From the NCBI GenBank assembly GCA_964500415.1, contig CAZCOB010000023.1:1-27014 (forward strand): DNA of 27,014 bases. Reading direction: 5' to 3'. Source of the stretch: JAFGPF01 sp964500415 (GTDB taxonomy: Bacteria > Chloroflexota > Dehalococcoidia > Dehalococcoidales > RBG-16-60-22). The notes beneath the pieces are model-generated. The model was not told the DNA's origin, did no database searches, and saw only the letters and a list, made by a program, of their open reading frames with translations. Positions 1 through 8,288 of this stretch are shown in pieces. The first letter of the stretch is position 1; each line of letters begins with the position of its first letter. The position numbers and the translations under genes were made by a program.

Positions 1-547
1 CTATTTTGGTCACTCTCCGTGAATGGCCTGCCGTGTACTTGTCCTTGGCTTCCAGAGCGCTTACCAGTGATTCGATGGCGTCGATAAAGAGTTCCTGTAA
101 TTCCTTGGCCTGTGTTTCCACTTTGCCCTCGAGCACCTGCCTCTTCACTTTGAGGTTAAGCTCCAGCTTTCTCTTTTCCAGCACCATCTGGATATCGGAA
201 ATAAGCTGATTGGCATCAAACGGCTTGGTAATGTAGTCCTGGGCACCGTTTTTCATACAATTAATGATGGTGTCCGGATCCACGACGGCAGTAGCCATGA
301 CAACCGCCGTATCGGGAAAAGAGTCTTTAAGCCGGGGTAGCAGTTCGTTGCCTGAAGTGCCTGGCATCATAATGTCAAGAATCACCAGTTCGACGGGATT
401 ACTGTGAAGTAAGTCCATAGCCTCTTCGGCATTACTGGCCTCTTTACAGTCGAAACCGCTAAGGCTCAAACACCTGTTCAGGCTTCTGCGTACTGTTTTC
501 TCGTCATCTACAATAAGAATAGTCTCTTTAGAAGGCGCTACTACCAT
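1..547 (-). CDS. Response regulator, receiver plus HD-GYP-type output, truncated by window edge
   Basis: The first 182 residues are visible and the C-terminus lies beyond position 1. A CheY-like receiver fills about residues 8-125: acidic pair D14/D15, phosphoacceptor D58 in the LVILDIMMPG strand, and the conserved Lys in YITKPF. A charged helical linker follows (about 125-160), then a segment reading LVSALEAKDKYTAGHSRRV, which is the typical beginning of an HD-GYP/HDc domain of the RpfG type (c-di-GMP phosphodiesterases). The catalytic HD and GYP motifs themselves are outside the window, so activity is unproven. It starts 75 nt after the stop of the histidine kinase on the same strand, so the two probably form a two-component pair whose output is second-messenger turnover rather than direct DNA binding (inference). 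The ATG at 547 gives an intact receiver N-terminus; the Shine-Dalgarno (AGGGA-like) is weak. Confidence 0.85.
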   Translation of the reverse strand, partial: MVVAPSKETILIVDDEKTVRRSLNRCLSLSGFDCKEASNAEEAMDLLHSNPVELVILDIMMPGTSGNELLPRLKDSFPDTAVVMATAVVDPDTIINCMKNGAQDYITKPFDANQLISDIQMVLEKRKLELNLKVKRQVLEGKVETQAKELQELFIDAIESLVSALEAKDKYTAGHSRRVTKI

Positions 548-622
548 TTTTCTTTTCCCTTTTTATTTTATTTCCCCGATTTGTCGGCTTATTACTGCTT
601 CCATCTTCTTTCTCCCTTTTTC

Positions 623-3600
623 CTATGCTGCTTGAGGTGCCGCAGGCATCATTATGGTGAATGTGGCGCCTTTGTTTGGTCGGGTCTTAACGCTTATTTT
701 ACCGCCGTATTTTGTCACTATCCCGTAGCAGATGCTCAGCCCGAGACCGGTGCCCTTACCGATTTCTTTGGTGGTAAAGAACGGGTCAAATATCCGGGGC
801 AGAATATACTTTTTAATCCCGCACCCGTTGTCTTGGAAATGCACGTTGATGTGGTTGTTGACCCTTTCTGATGTAACCTTGAGTATGCCGGGCCGGTTGG
901 CTTCTTTAATGGCGGCTTCGGCGTTTAAAATCATGTTGAGGAATACCTGCTGCAGTTGAAACTTGTCTATCGAGATATCAGGCAGGTTCTCCTGAAGGTT
1001 CAAAGATGTAGCGATATTGCTTACATTTTCTTCATACTCACGCAGTCTCAGTACGTCTTTGATGACTTCGTTTACGGATGACTCGCCTTTTTCATAACTA
1101 TTGTTACGGGTAAAAAGGAGGACATTTTTCACGATACTGGCAGCGCGTTTGGCTTCGCTGTGAATGCACTCTAAATCCTCCCGGTGTTCTTCCGGAATGT
1201 CATTGTTCGAGGGTAGCTGGGACAGGGCCAGAATGCCGGTTAGGGGGTTATTGAGTTCGTGAGCGAGGCCGGCGGCCATCTCTCCTATTGAAGCCAGCCT
1301 GTCCGTGAGGTATAGTTTTTCCTCCTCCTCTCTTTCCTGGGAAATGTCGGAAAAGGTGAGCAAGGTTCTTTCGCCATCCATTTTGGTAATTACACTGGCG
1401 ATTCTCTTTTCCACATTCTTCACCTGACACCTGAATTCCAGGGTATTATTAGCTTTATTCCCCCGTTTCACAGCCTTGTACATCGTGAATAACTGGTTGA
1501 CGGGTATTATTTCATTAAGAGTCTTATTTACGATTGCATTCTTGCCGGCATGGAAGATCTGGTGAAATGCTTCGTTAGCGAGCAGTATCTGGTCATTACG
1601 GCCGATAACGAGCACCCCTCCCGGCATGGTGGCCAGAATACGCTCGATGAGTTTTTTATGAGCCTCTAACTTGGCTTCTACCTCTCTCTTTTCGGTGATA
1701 TCGCGCTGGACGTCAATATATGAGCAGATTTGTCCGTTTTCGTCGTATAGAGGGGTAAGACGGCAATCGCAGATGATGGTATGGCCGTCTTTATGCCGTT
1801 TGGTGGCTATCGAACTCCAGGCTTTACCGCTGGTGATGGCTCTTTTAATCCTCGCTTTTCCTTTCTCCTTCATAAGTCTGGCATCAAAGATTCCCAGAAA
1901 TTCGCCTCGTGCCTCTTCGAGGGTGTAGCCGAGGAGGTCCTGCGCCGCCTGGTTCATGTACGAAATTTTGAAATCGGTATCGATAACGATTGTGGAATCG
2001 GATACCTGCTGGGTGACCGAACCGAGAAGCCTTAGCCGTTCCTCCGCCTGCTTTAGCTGGGTTACATCTGTAGTTAAGACAATCATACACGGTTCATTGC
2101 CCAGGCTGATTAATTCCGCGGACATGTATCCTATGCGGATTTCACCCTTTTTTGTATGGAATTGAGTCGGTTCGTTGCGGACGCTCCCCTGCTCCTTCAG
2201 CATCTGCAATACTTTATTACGGTGTATTTCGTCCTTCCAGATGCCCAGTTCCGCCGAGCTGTGGCCGATTACCTCTTCACGGGTAAAGCCTTTATCCTTG
2301 AGGAAACTTTCGTTAACTTCAATAAATGTGCCGTCTTTGAGCCGGCTGATGGACATCGAGCCGGGGCTGGCATGGAACGCTTTAGAAAAACGCTCCTCAG
2401 ATTCGCGCAAGGCCTCCTGCGCCTTCTTACGCTCGGTGATATCGGTGGCTACGGCAAGCATACACGGGTCGCCGCCAATATTGATGACGTCCGCCGAGTA
2501 CAGCCAGGTAAGAATTTTACCCGACTTTGTGCGGAAGTGGAATTCTTCGTGTCTCATCTTGCCGGTTTTCTCCAGTAGTTGCCCCATCAGTTTTTCTTCT
2601 TCCGGCTTGACCCATAAAACTAAATCCTTGTTGGTGTGGCCGATTAATTCCTCGCGGGTATAGCCGGAAAAATTAATGAAACTATCGTTTGCTTCGGTAT
2701 ATTTTCCGGTTTTGAGATTCACGATGGCCATCATGTCCGGACTGGCATGAAACGCAGTGGAGAATTTGTCCTCCGATTCCCGCAGTGCTTTTTCGGCCTG
2801 CTTACGCGCTGTAACATCCCGGGATACGCAGAAAATGAGCTTTTTCCCCGCGCACATGGCCCCGTTGACGCTGATATCAACGTCAATGAACGTGCCGTCC
2901 TTGCGGCGATGATACGTCTCAAGGTGTAAACCATCTGCGTCAACATTACGTCCCATCTCGAGGAGTTCCTCGCGTGTCCATTGAGTATCCCAGTCCCACG
3001 TGTGGAGCTCGCGGACTTCTTCGGGAGAGTATCCGAGCATCTCAGCAAATCGCTGATTTGCCTCATACACCTTGGAGTTCTCATCGAGGACTACTATCCC
3101 GTCTCCGGACTGCTCAATGAGGATACGCCGCCAGATTGCTTCATTAGCCAGTGCTTGCTCCGCTCGCTTGCGCTCGATAGCGATGGCGGCAATCCGTGCT
3201 GACCATTCCAGCACCCGGAGATTATCGGCACTCGGCTTACCCACATCGGTGCTGTAGTTGGCAATGGCGCCGAGAAGCTCTCCGCTGGATGAGATGATGG
3301 GTTGTGACCAGCAGGCGTGGAAGCCATTGTCTAGTATATCTTTGACAGCGTTTTTATCCGGGAAAAGAGGACTGCTTTTTATGTCCGGAACGATTACCCG
3401 TTCCTTCAGATAAGCTGCGGTCCCGCAGGACCCCGTGTTGGGTCCGATAGGCAGCCCGTTTGCCATCAATTTTTTGTAGCTATCGGGTAAACCCGGGGCG
3501 GCTGACTGAATTAGTAAATTTTTTAAGGAATCAAAGAGCATCACCGAGCCTTTGATGGCTGGGTTATAGTAATCTCCCATGCGCACGGTGGCATCCAGCA

Positions 3601-5251
3601 GTTCGTTTAGTTCCGCCCCCTGTCCCAGCAGAGTCAGTATGCGGTTTTCATCCTTTTGCAGTTGCTCCGCACGCTTACGTCCGGTGATATCAACACAAAC
3701 GCCGAGCATACATGGTTCGCCACCGATATTGATATCTTCGGCTGAGAAGAGCATGGTGCGGACTTCGCCCGATTTTATACGGAACTGGCATTCTTCATTG
3801 TAAATTCTGCCCTTTTCCTTCATTTTTTTCATTATTCTACCGCGGTCCTGCGGGTTGGCCCAGATATCGGTTGAGGATGAACTCTGGCCAATTATCTCTT
3901 CCCTTGTGTAGCCGGTGACCCGGGTATAACCCTCATTAACTTCTATATACTTGCCATCCTTTTTAGTGGTGATAGCCATTAATTCGGGGCTGGCATGAAA
4001 AGCTGTGGAGAACCGTTCCTCTGATTCTTTTAGAGCTTCATCTGCCTTTTTATGTTCGGTAATGTCTACTGAATTTATTATCAGATATTGCATCTCTCCG
4101 TTATGCGTTACTGATGTCCAGTTCATGTCAATCCAGTAAAGCTCCCCGTTCTTCTTCTGAGCCATTACCTCGCCTTTACCACTGCCCTGTTTCATGGCTT
4201 CCTTAAAGCCTTCAATAAAAACGTCTAAATATTCATCCGGCCACCACGGGTACGGGGCTTTCTTGCCGATGATTTCAGACAGAGTCCAGCCGTTTACCTT
4301 TTCCCAGGCCGGATTGACATACCTGATTGAGGTGTCCTTATTAATAACGACGATGGCATGTGGCGCATGCTCCAGCAGGCTGGAGACGAATTTCTGGCTC
4401 TCCCGCAGTTTCTCTTCAGCCTGCGTGCGTTCGGCGATTTCCTGATTGAGGTTATCTATTGAGGTCATGCTTTTACTGAGACTCTTTGTCATCTTGTCGA
4501 AGTCTCTCGAAAGCTCTCCTATCTCATCCTTGGCATTGGTCCCGACTTTATAGTTGAGATTACCCTTGCCAATTCTCTCGGTTCCTTTACGCAGGGCATT
4601 TAGCGGTCTTACAATCGACCTTGTCACGAAAATGCCAGCCGCTATAGCCAGAAGTGAAATTATAGCTGCGCCGACGTAAATTGAGTGTAAACCGCTGGTA
4701 TACGCTTTATCGAAGGATGCCTTGGCCAATGCCAGATCTGCTACACTGCCTGCTCTTATCTCGTGTGCTCGGTCTTCCATGGCAAGTAATGACGGCATAC
4801 ACATAGTACGGTCGCGTGCCACTAATTTACTGTAATCGGCCCCGCGTTCTTTCAGGTCGATTATCCAGAGTGTAGAGAAATAGAAATCATATATTTTGCC
4901 CGCCAGTATACAGTCTTTACCGTGTTCTATCATTCCGGGCATTGCCGCTGTCGGGAGATATTCCATCCCGATTTCTTCAAGGCGGCTCAGTTTAAGCAGG
5001 CCGTCGCTCTTGGCTTTTTCTATATCATAATTAAGATAATCACGGTATAGATATTCCGTTATGTCGCGGTATATCTCGCTGGATAACGTTTCTACTTCGG
5101 TCATGGCGATGGTATCTGGAATAATCTCTTCTTCTACGGTGGTGAACTGCCTGCTAAGATTTCCGAAAATACCCCACGATAAGAAGCCAACTGCCCACAG
5201 GAGGGCTACAAGTACGGCGAAACCGATAAACAATTTAGTTCTTACTTTCAT
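623..5251 (-). CDS. Large membrane multi-PAS/GAF sensor histidine kinase
   Basis: 1542 residues. Order: TM1 (about 8-30), extracytoplasmic helical region (31-188), TM2 (about 190-214), HAMP (about 214-270), PAS1 (285-395), PAS2 (408-525), GAF (535-695), PAS3 (700-815), PAS4 (825-940), PAS5 (948-1065), PAS6 (1068-1185), PAS7 (1195-1305), HisKA and HATPase. The phosphoacceptor is H1331 in the H-box AHELNNPL; the ATPase domain shows DNGCGI from D1474, FDPFF near 1488-1492 and GTGLGL from G1500. PAS2, PAS4 and PAS5 share wording (FS.AFHASP, TREE.IGH/Q, NIGGEPCM), so they look like internal duplications. No receiver domain is fused; the partner is presumably the response regulator just downstream. 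Start ATG 5251 has a GAAGG site about 9 nt upstream. The ligand or redox cue cannot be read from the sequence, although PAS/GAF stacks commonly bind small molecules, haem or flavin. Confidence 0.95.
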   Translation of the reverse strand: MKVRTKLFIGFAVLVALLWAVGFLSWGIFGNLSRQFTTVEEEIIPDTIAMTEVETLSSEIYRDITEYLYRDYLNYDIEKAKSDGLLKLSRLEEIGMEYLPTAAMPGMIEHGKDCILAGKIYDFYFSTLWIIDLKERGADYSKLVARDRTMCMPSLLAMEDRAHEIRAGSVADLALAKASFDKAYTSGLHSIYVGAAIISLLAIAAGIFVTRSIVRPLNALRKGTERIGKGNLNYKVGTNAKDEIGELSRDFDKMTKSLSKSMTSIDNLNQEIAERTQAEEKLRESQKFVSSLLEHAPHAIVVINKDTSIRYVNPAWEKVNGWTLSEIIGKKAPYPWWPDEYLDVFIEGFKEAMKQGSGKGEVMAQKKNGELYWIDMNWTSVTHNGEMQYLIINSVDITEHKKADEALKESEERFSTAFHASPELMAITTKKDGKYIEVNEGYTRVTGYTREEIIGQSSSSTDIWANPQDRGRIMKKMKEKGRIYNEECQFRIKSGEVRTMLFSAEDINIGGEPCMLGVCVDITGRKRAEQLQKDENRILTLLGQGAELNELLDATVRMGDYYNPAIKGSVMLFDSLKNLLIQSAAPGLPDSYKKLMANGLPIGPNTGSCGTAAYLKERVIVPDIKSSPLFPDKNAVKDILDNGFHACWSQPIISSSGELLGAIANYSTDVGKPSADNLRVLEWSARIAAIAIERKRAEQALANEAIWRRILIEQSGDGIVVLDENSKVYEANQRFAEMLGYSPEEVRELHTWDWDTQWTREELLEMGRNVDADGLHLETYHRRKDGTFIDVDISVNGAMCAGKKLIFCVSRDVTARKQAEKALRESEDKFSTAFHASPDMMAIVNLKTGKYTEANDSFINFSGYTREELIGHTNKDLVLWVKPEEEKLMGQLLEKTGKMRHEEFHFRTKSGKILTWLYSADVINIGGDPCMLAVATDITERKKAQEALRESEERFSKAFHASPGSMSISRLKDGTFIEVNESFLKDKGFTREEVIGHSSAELGIWKDEIHRNKVLQMLKEQGSVRNEPTQFHTKKGEIRIGYMSAELISLGNEPCMIVLTTDVTQLKQAEERLRLLGSVTQQVSDSTIVIDTDFKISYMNQAAQDLLGYTLEEARGEFLGIFDARLMKEKGKARIKRAITSGKAWSSIATKRHKDGHTIICDCRLTPLYDENGQICSYIDVQRDITEKREVEAKLEAHKKLIERILATMPGGVLVIGRNDQILLANEAFHQIFHAGKNAIVNKTLNEIIPVNQLFTMYKAVKRGNKANNTLEFRCQVKNVEKRIASVITKMDGERTLLTFSDISQEREEEEKLYLTDRLASIGEMAAGLAHELNNPLTGILALSQLPSNNDIPEEHREDLECIHSEAKRAASIVKNVLLFTRNNSYEKGESSVNEVIKDVLRLREYEENVSNIATSLNLQENLPDISIDKFQLQQVFLNMILNAEAAIKEANRPGILKVTSERVNNHINVHFQDNGCGIKKYILPRIFDPFFTTKEIGKGTGLGLSICYGIVTKYGGKISVKTRPNKGATFTIMMPAAPQAA

Positions 5252-5297
5252 TGTTTTCTACCTTCACTTGTGTGTGTATTTTTCATGCCAGCATCCT

Positions 5298-5326
5298 CTT
5301 CCCTGTGATTGATAAATCAGGGGAAG
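5298..5326 (-). other. Hairpin in the leader of the histidine kinase gene
   Basis: The arms CTTCCC and GGGAAG (6 bp) close an inner TGATT/AATCA stem (5 bp), with a small internal bulge and a 4-nt TATC loop. It lies 47-75 nt upstream of the kinase ATG and is not followed by a T-run in either direction, so it is not an obvious intrinsic terminator. It could be an mRNA leader structure or a dyad operator. Function unknown. Confidence 0.4.
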
Positions 5327-5392
5327 CGGACGTGCTTCGGTTGTCAGTAGCTTTAACATGTAGCGAAAATTTAACACGGGCACGGTAAATAA

Positions 5393-5421
5393 TTGATTAA
5401 TATTGCAGTGCGTAGTGTAAA
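5393..5421 (+). promoter_or_regulatory. Possible sigma70-type promoter for the hydro-lyase/LarA operon
   Basis: TTGATT (5393-5398), a 17-bp spacer and TGTAAA (5416-5421) match the -35/-10 layout moderately (4/6 and 4/6). It would give a leader of about 140 nt before the first gene. The region is AT-rich, so a chance match is possible. Confidence 0.25.
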
Positions 5422-5569
5422 CGATTCATAAAAATTGGTACGGGGTAAATTTTGCGGCGTGAAATAGCAGGATTACCGGAGATAATTTGAAATTACTGCT
5501 GCCACCCTGCCATAATTGTGTAGAAATATCCTGAAGGGAAAACCGGCGAAGGAAGAATTCATTTTGCTG

Positions 5570-5851
5570 ATGGCACTCGTGCTGCATGAGAACGACAACG
5601 TAGCCACGGCGCTGCGACCGCTGAATAGCGGCGATGGCGTCGGCGTTGAAGCGGCGGGGAACGTAATAAAAATACCACTGCGGCAGCCTATTCCTTTCGG
5701 GCACAAGTTTGCCCTCCGGGATATAAAGGCGGGTGAGAGGATAATCAAATACGGGGAAACAATCGGACAGGCTACGGCAGGGATTAAGCAAGGAGAGCAC
5801 GTGCACGTACATAACGTGGAAGGCTTGAGGGGGAGGGGAGACAGACCGTGA
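5570..5851 (+). CDS. SAF-domain small subunit of a UxaA/SuyAB-type hydro-lyase
   Basis: 93 residues from ATG 5570. It reads as one SAF-like domain: an N-terminal HENDNVATAL segment, a hydrophobic IPFGHKFAL strand and a GE.I..YG..IG.A segment. These are typical of the small subunit or N-terminal domain of altronate/galactarate dehydratases and of (2R)-sulfolactate sulfo-lyase SuyA. It overlaps the large subunit by 4 nt (GTGA), which fits a two-subunit enzyme. Start choice is open: GGAAG at 5551-5555 lies 14 nt before the ATG but 8 nt before an in-frame TTG at 5564, so TTG may be the true start (95 aa). In UxaA these two parts are fused; here they are split, as in SuyA/SuyB. The substrate cannot be read from sequence. 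Confidence 0.85.
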   Translation: MALVLHENDNVATALRPLNSGDGVGVEAAGNVIKIPLRQPIPFGHKFALRDIKAGERIIKYGETIGQATAGIKQGEHVHVHNVEGLRGRGDRP

Positions 5852-7005
5852 ACTTCATGGGGTACCGCCGCAAGAACGGAAGTGTCGGGACGCGGAATCA
5901 CGTGCTGGTCTTTCCTACGGTAATCTGTGCCTCTTCAGTTGCCGAAATGATAAGCCGGGCCGTTCCCGGTACGGTCAGCGTTACCCATCCTCACGGTTGC
6001 GGGCACCTCGGCGAGGAGAAAGCACACATAATAAGGGCGATGGCCGGTTTTTGCCGCCATCCCAATGTGGCCGGGGTGTTGCTGGTCGGCCTGGGGTGCG
6101 AGCTAATCACCCCGGAACTGATAGCCGGAGAGATAGCCGGGGCAGGCCAGAAAATTGAGGTATTGAGTATCCAGGCCGAAGGCGGCACTACCGCCGCAGT
6201 TGCCAAGGGCAGGGCGCTAGCAGCCGGGCTGATGGAAGAAGCAGCTATGGCAAAAAGTGAGCCGGCGGATATCTCCGAGCTTATTATCGGCACCAACTGC
6301 GGCGGCTCGGATACGCTTTCCGGCCTGACCGCCAACCCTGCCGTGGGGGTCGCCGCCGATATGCTGATAGCCGGAGGCGGCACTGTTTTCCTTTCGGAAA
6401 CGCCGGAGCTGATTGGTGCGGAGAACGTGTTATGCCGGAGAGCGGCCGACGATGGTGTTGCCGGGCGCATCCGGGAGATAACGGCAGCCACCGAGGCTTT
6501 AGCGAAGAAAGCGGGGGTGGATATACGCACTTCGGAGCCTTCGCCGGGGAATATCGAGGGGGGGCTGACCACCCTCGAAGAGAAGTCGTTGGGGGCGGTT
6601 CTCAAGGGGGGCACCTCGACCGTCAGGCAGGTGGTGGCTTACGCGGAAAGGCCGGAGGAAAAAGGGCTGGTAATCATGGACAGCCCGGCCCATGACGCCG
6701 TCTGCAACACGGGCATGATTGCCGGGGGCGCCCAGGTAATCGTTTTTACCACGGGACGGGGAACGCCGCTGGGAGCACCGATAGCCCCGGTTATAAAGGT
6801 CTCTTCCAATAGCGGTATTTATGAGCGCATGAAAGAAAATATTGATATCAACGCCGGCGAGATACTGGACGGGAAAGAGAAGATACAAAGTGTGGGCGAG
6901 CGTATTTTCAGAGAAATTATAGAGGTTGTCTCCGGCAGATTGACGAAAGCCGAGATACTGGGGCACCGTGAATTTGCCATACATTCGCTGGGACTGAACG
7001 TCTAG
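5848..7005 (+). CDS. UxaA/SuyB-family hydro-lyase large subunit
   Basis: 385 residues, GTG start at 5848 with GGAGGGGAG 8 nt upstream. The N-terminus GYRRKNGSVGTRNHVLV is the family opening (GYxRxDGxxGxRN). Further marks are HPHGCGH, the GLGCE segment, NCGGSD followed by SGLTANPA, SETPELIGAE, and the C-terminal DSPAHD...TG and FTTGRGTPLG stretches. Family members (D-altronate or galactarate dehydratase, R-sulfolactate sulfo-lyase) eliminate water or sulfite from the alpha/beta carbons of 2-hydroxyacids, usually with Fe2+. With the LarA homologue and the alcohol dehydrogenase downstream it probably belongs to a pathway for a hydroxyacid such as an aldonate or sulfolactate; that is inference. 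The gene ends 20 nt before the LarA start. Confidence 0.9.
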   Translation: MNFMGYRRKNGSVGTRNHVLVFPTVICASSVAEMISRAVPGTVSVTHPHGCGHLGEEKAHIIRAMAGFCRHPNVAGVLLVGLGCELITPELIAGEIAGAGQKIEVLSIQAEGGTTAAVAKGRALAAGLMEEAAMAKSEPADISELIIGTNCGGSDTLSGLTANPAVGVAADMLIAGGGTVFLSETPELIGAENVLCRRAADDGVAGRIREITAATEALAKKAGVDIRTSEPSPGNIEGGLTTLEEKSLGAVLKGGTSTVRQVVAYAERPEEKGLVIMDSPAHDAVCNTGMIAGGAQVIVFTTGRGTPLGAPIAPVIKVSSNSGIYERMKENIDINAGEILDGKEKIQSVGERIFREIIEVVSGRLTKAEILGHREFAIHSLGLNV

Positions 7006-7025
7006 CAGCTATAAGGAGGGCTGAC

Positions 7026-8270
7026 TTGGCAGATAATATAAAATTACCGCAACTCGCCTGGCATGGCGTTAAAGAGCTTGAAATTCCCCTCCCGGAAAGC
7101 TGGCAGGTGGAGGTCTGCAACATGGCGGGGTATAATCGCCCGCGCCTGGAACCTGACGAGATTAAGAAAATAATCACGAATCCCATTGGAATGCCACCAC
7201 TGCGGGAGTATGCCCGCGGTAAAAAAGAGGTGGTTATCATCTTCGACGACATGGCGCGGGTAACGCGGGTAGCTGAAATTATACCCCACGTCCTGGAGGA
7301 GCTGACCGCCGCCGGTATCAAAGATAGTCAGATACGCTTTATCGCCGCCTGCGGCTGCCACGCAGCGATGAACCGGGCCGACTTTGCTAAAAAGCTGGGC
7401 GAGGACGTACTGAAACGTTTCCCGGTCTATAATCATGCCCCGTACGGGAAATGCGTGTACGCAGGTACAACCACCAGCGGTATTAAAGTGCGTATAAATG
7501 CCGAGGTAATGAAGTGCGACCTTAAAATAGGCATCGGCTCCATCGTGCCGCATATCATGGCCGGGTTCGGCGGCGGCAACAAGATAGTGCTGCCGGGGGT
7601 GGCGGCCTACGGAACGATAGTCGCCATGCATACTTCCCGTAAATCTTCGGGGTCGGATAGAGTTCAGGACACTATTACGGGCATGGGTGCTTATGAAGAT
7701 AACCCGCGCCGGCGGGACATTAACGAAGCGGCGGATATCGTCGGACTGGATATGAAAATCGATGCTGTGGTCAACATGTGGGGAGAAACGGCGGCTATCT
7801 TCGCCGGCGCTCCCGCCCCGGCCTATACCGCCGCCCTCGAAGAAGCGGTGGCGCACTACCTTACCCCGGCGGCCAGGGATAAAGATATCGTTATTGCCAA
7901 CACCTTCGCCAAGGCCAACGAGGCCATTTCCGGCTTGTTGGTCGCCTTTCCCTCGGTAAGCCCGCGTGGCGGCGACGTCGTGCTTATCGCCAACGCTCCT
8001 GAGGGGCAGATTACTCACTACCTCATGGGGCCTTTCGGGAACAGTATCGGCGGGTATTTGGGTCTGCAAATGAAGGTGCCGCCGCAGGTAAACCGGTTGA
8101 TTATCTTCACCGAATATCCCGAGCTTTCCGGTAAAAGATACCTGGAAGATACGGACAGGGTGATAATGGTGCATGATTGGCAGGACGTCCTGAAGCTGCT
8201 TGAAGAAAAATATGAGTTCGGCGCGAAGGTAGCCGTATACCCGAATGCCGATATCCAGTACTGCAAATAA
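7026..8270 (+). CDS. larA: LarA-family nickel-pincer 2-hydroxyacid racemase/epimerase
   Basis: 414 residues, TTG start at 7026 with AGGAGG (7014-7019) 6 nt upstream. The protein fits the LarA/DUF2088 family. Residues H176, K186 and H202 reproduce the spacing of LarA H174/K184/H200 (ligands and covalent attachment Lys of the nickel-pincer nucleotide) within HIMAGFGGGNK. D75/R78 match the substrate-side D..R pair and H112 matches the catalytic His. The usual Arg after that His is Ala113 here (GCHAAM), hinting at a substrate other than lactate. LarB, LarC and LarE, which make the cofactor, are not in the window. Context with the UxaA/SuyB-type lyase suggests it inverts C2 of the hydroxyacid before elimination (inference). 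The symbol denotes family, not proven lactate racemase activity. Confidence 0.85.
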   Translation: MADNIKLPQLAWHGVKELEIPLPESWQVEVCNMAGYNRPRLEPDEIKKIITNPIGMPPLREYARGKKEVVIIFDDMARVTRVAEIIPHVLEELTAAGIKDSQIRFIAACGCHAAMNRADFAKKLGEDVLKRFPVYNHAPYGKCVYAGTTTSGIKVRINAEVMKCDLKIGIGSIVPHIMAGFGGGNKIVLPGVAAYGTIVAMHTSRKSSGSDRVQDTITGMGAYEDNPRRRDINEAADIVGLDMKIDAVVNMWGETAAIFAGAPAPAYTAALEEAVAHYLTPAARDKDIVIANTFAKANEAISGLLVAFPSVSPRGGDVVLIANAPEGQITHYLMGPFGNSIGGYLGLQMKVPPQVNRLIIFTEYPELSGKRYLEDTDRVIMVHDWQDVLKLLEEKYEFGAKVAVYPNADIQYCK

Positions 8271-8288
8271 AATTACGGGAGGACATGA

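Larger units (their letters stand above)
5252..5569. other. Divergent intergenic region between sensor kinase and hydro-lyase operon
   Basis: About 310 AT-richer bases separate the minus-strand kinase from the plus-strand metabolic operon. I found no convincing protein in it: longer reading frames crossing it lack conserved motifs and good ribosome sites. It holds the hairpin at 5298-5326 and one plausible plus-strand promoter at 5393-5421. A clear minus-strand promoter for the kinase was not found. Confidence 0.5.

Noticed and set aside
7044..8174. Long minus-strand reading frame opposite the larA homologue
   Set aside because: Mirror of a GC-rich gene: His/Arg-rich with no motif, while the plus strand has intact LarA active-site residues.
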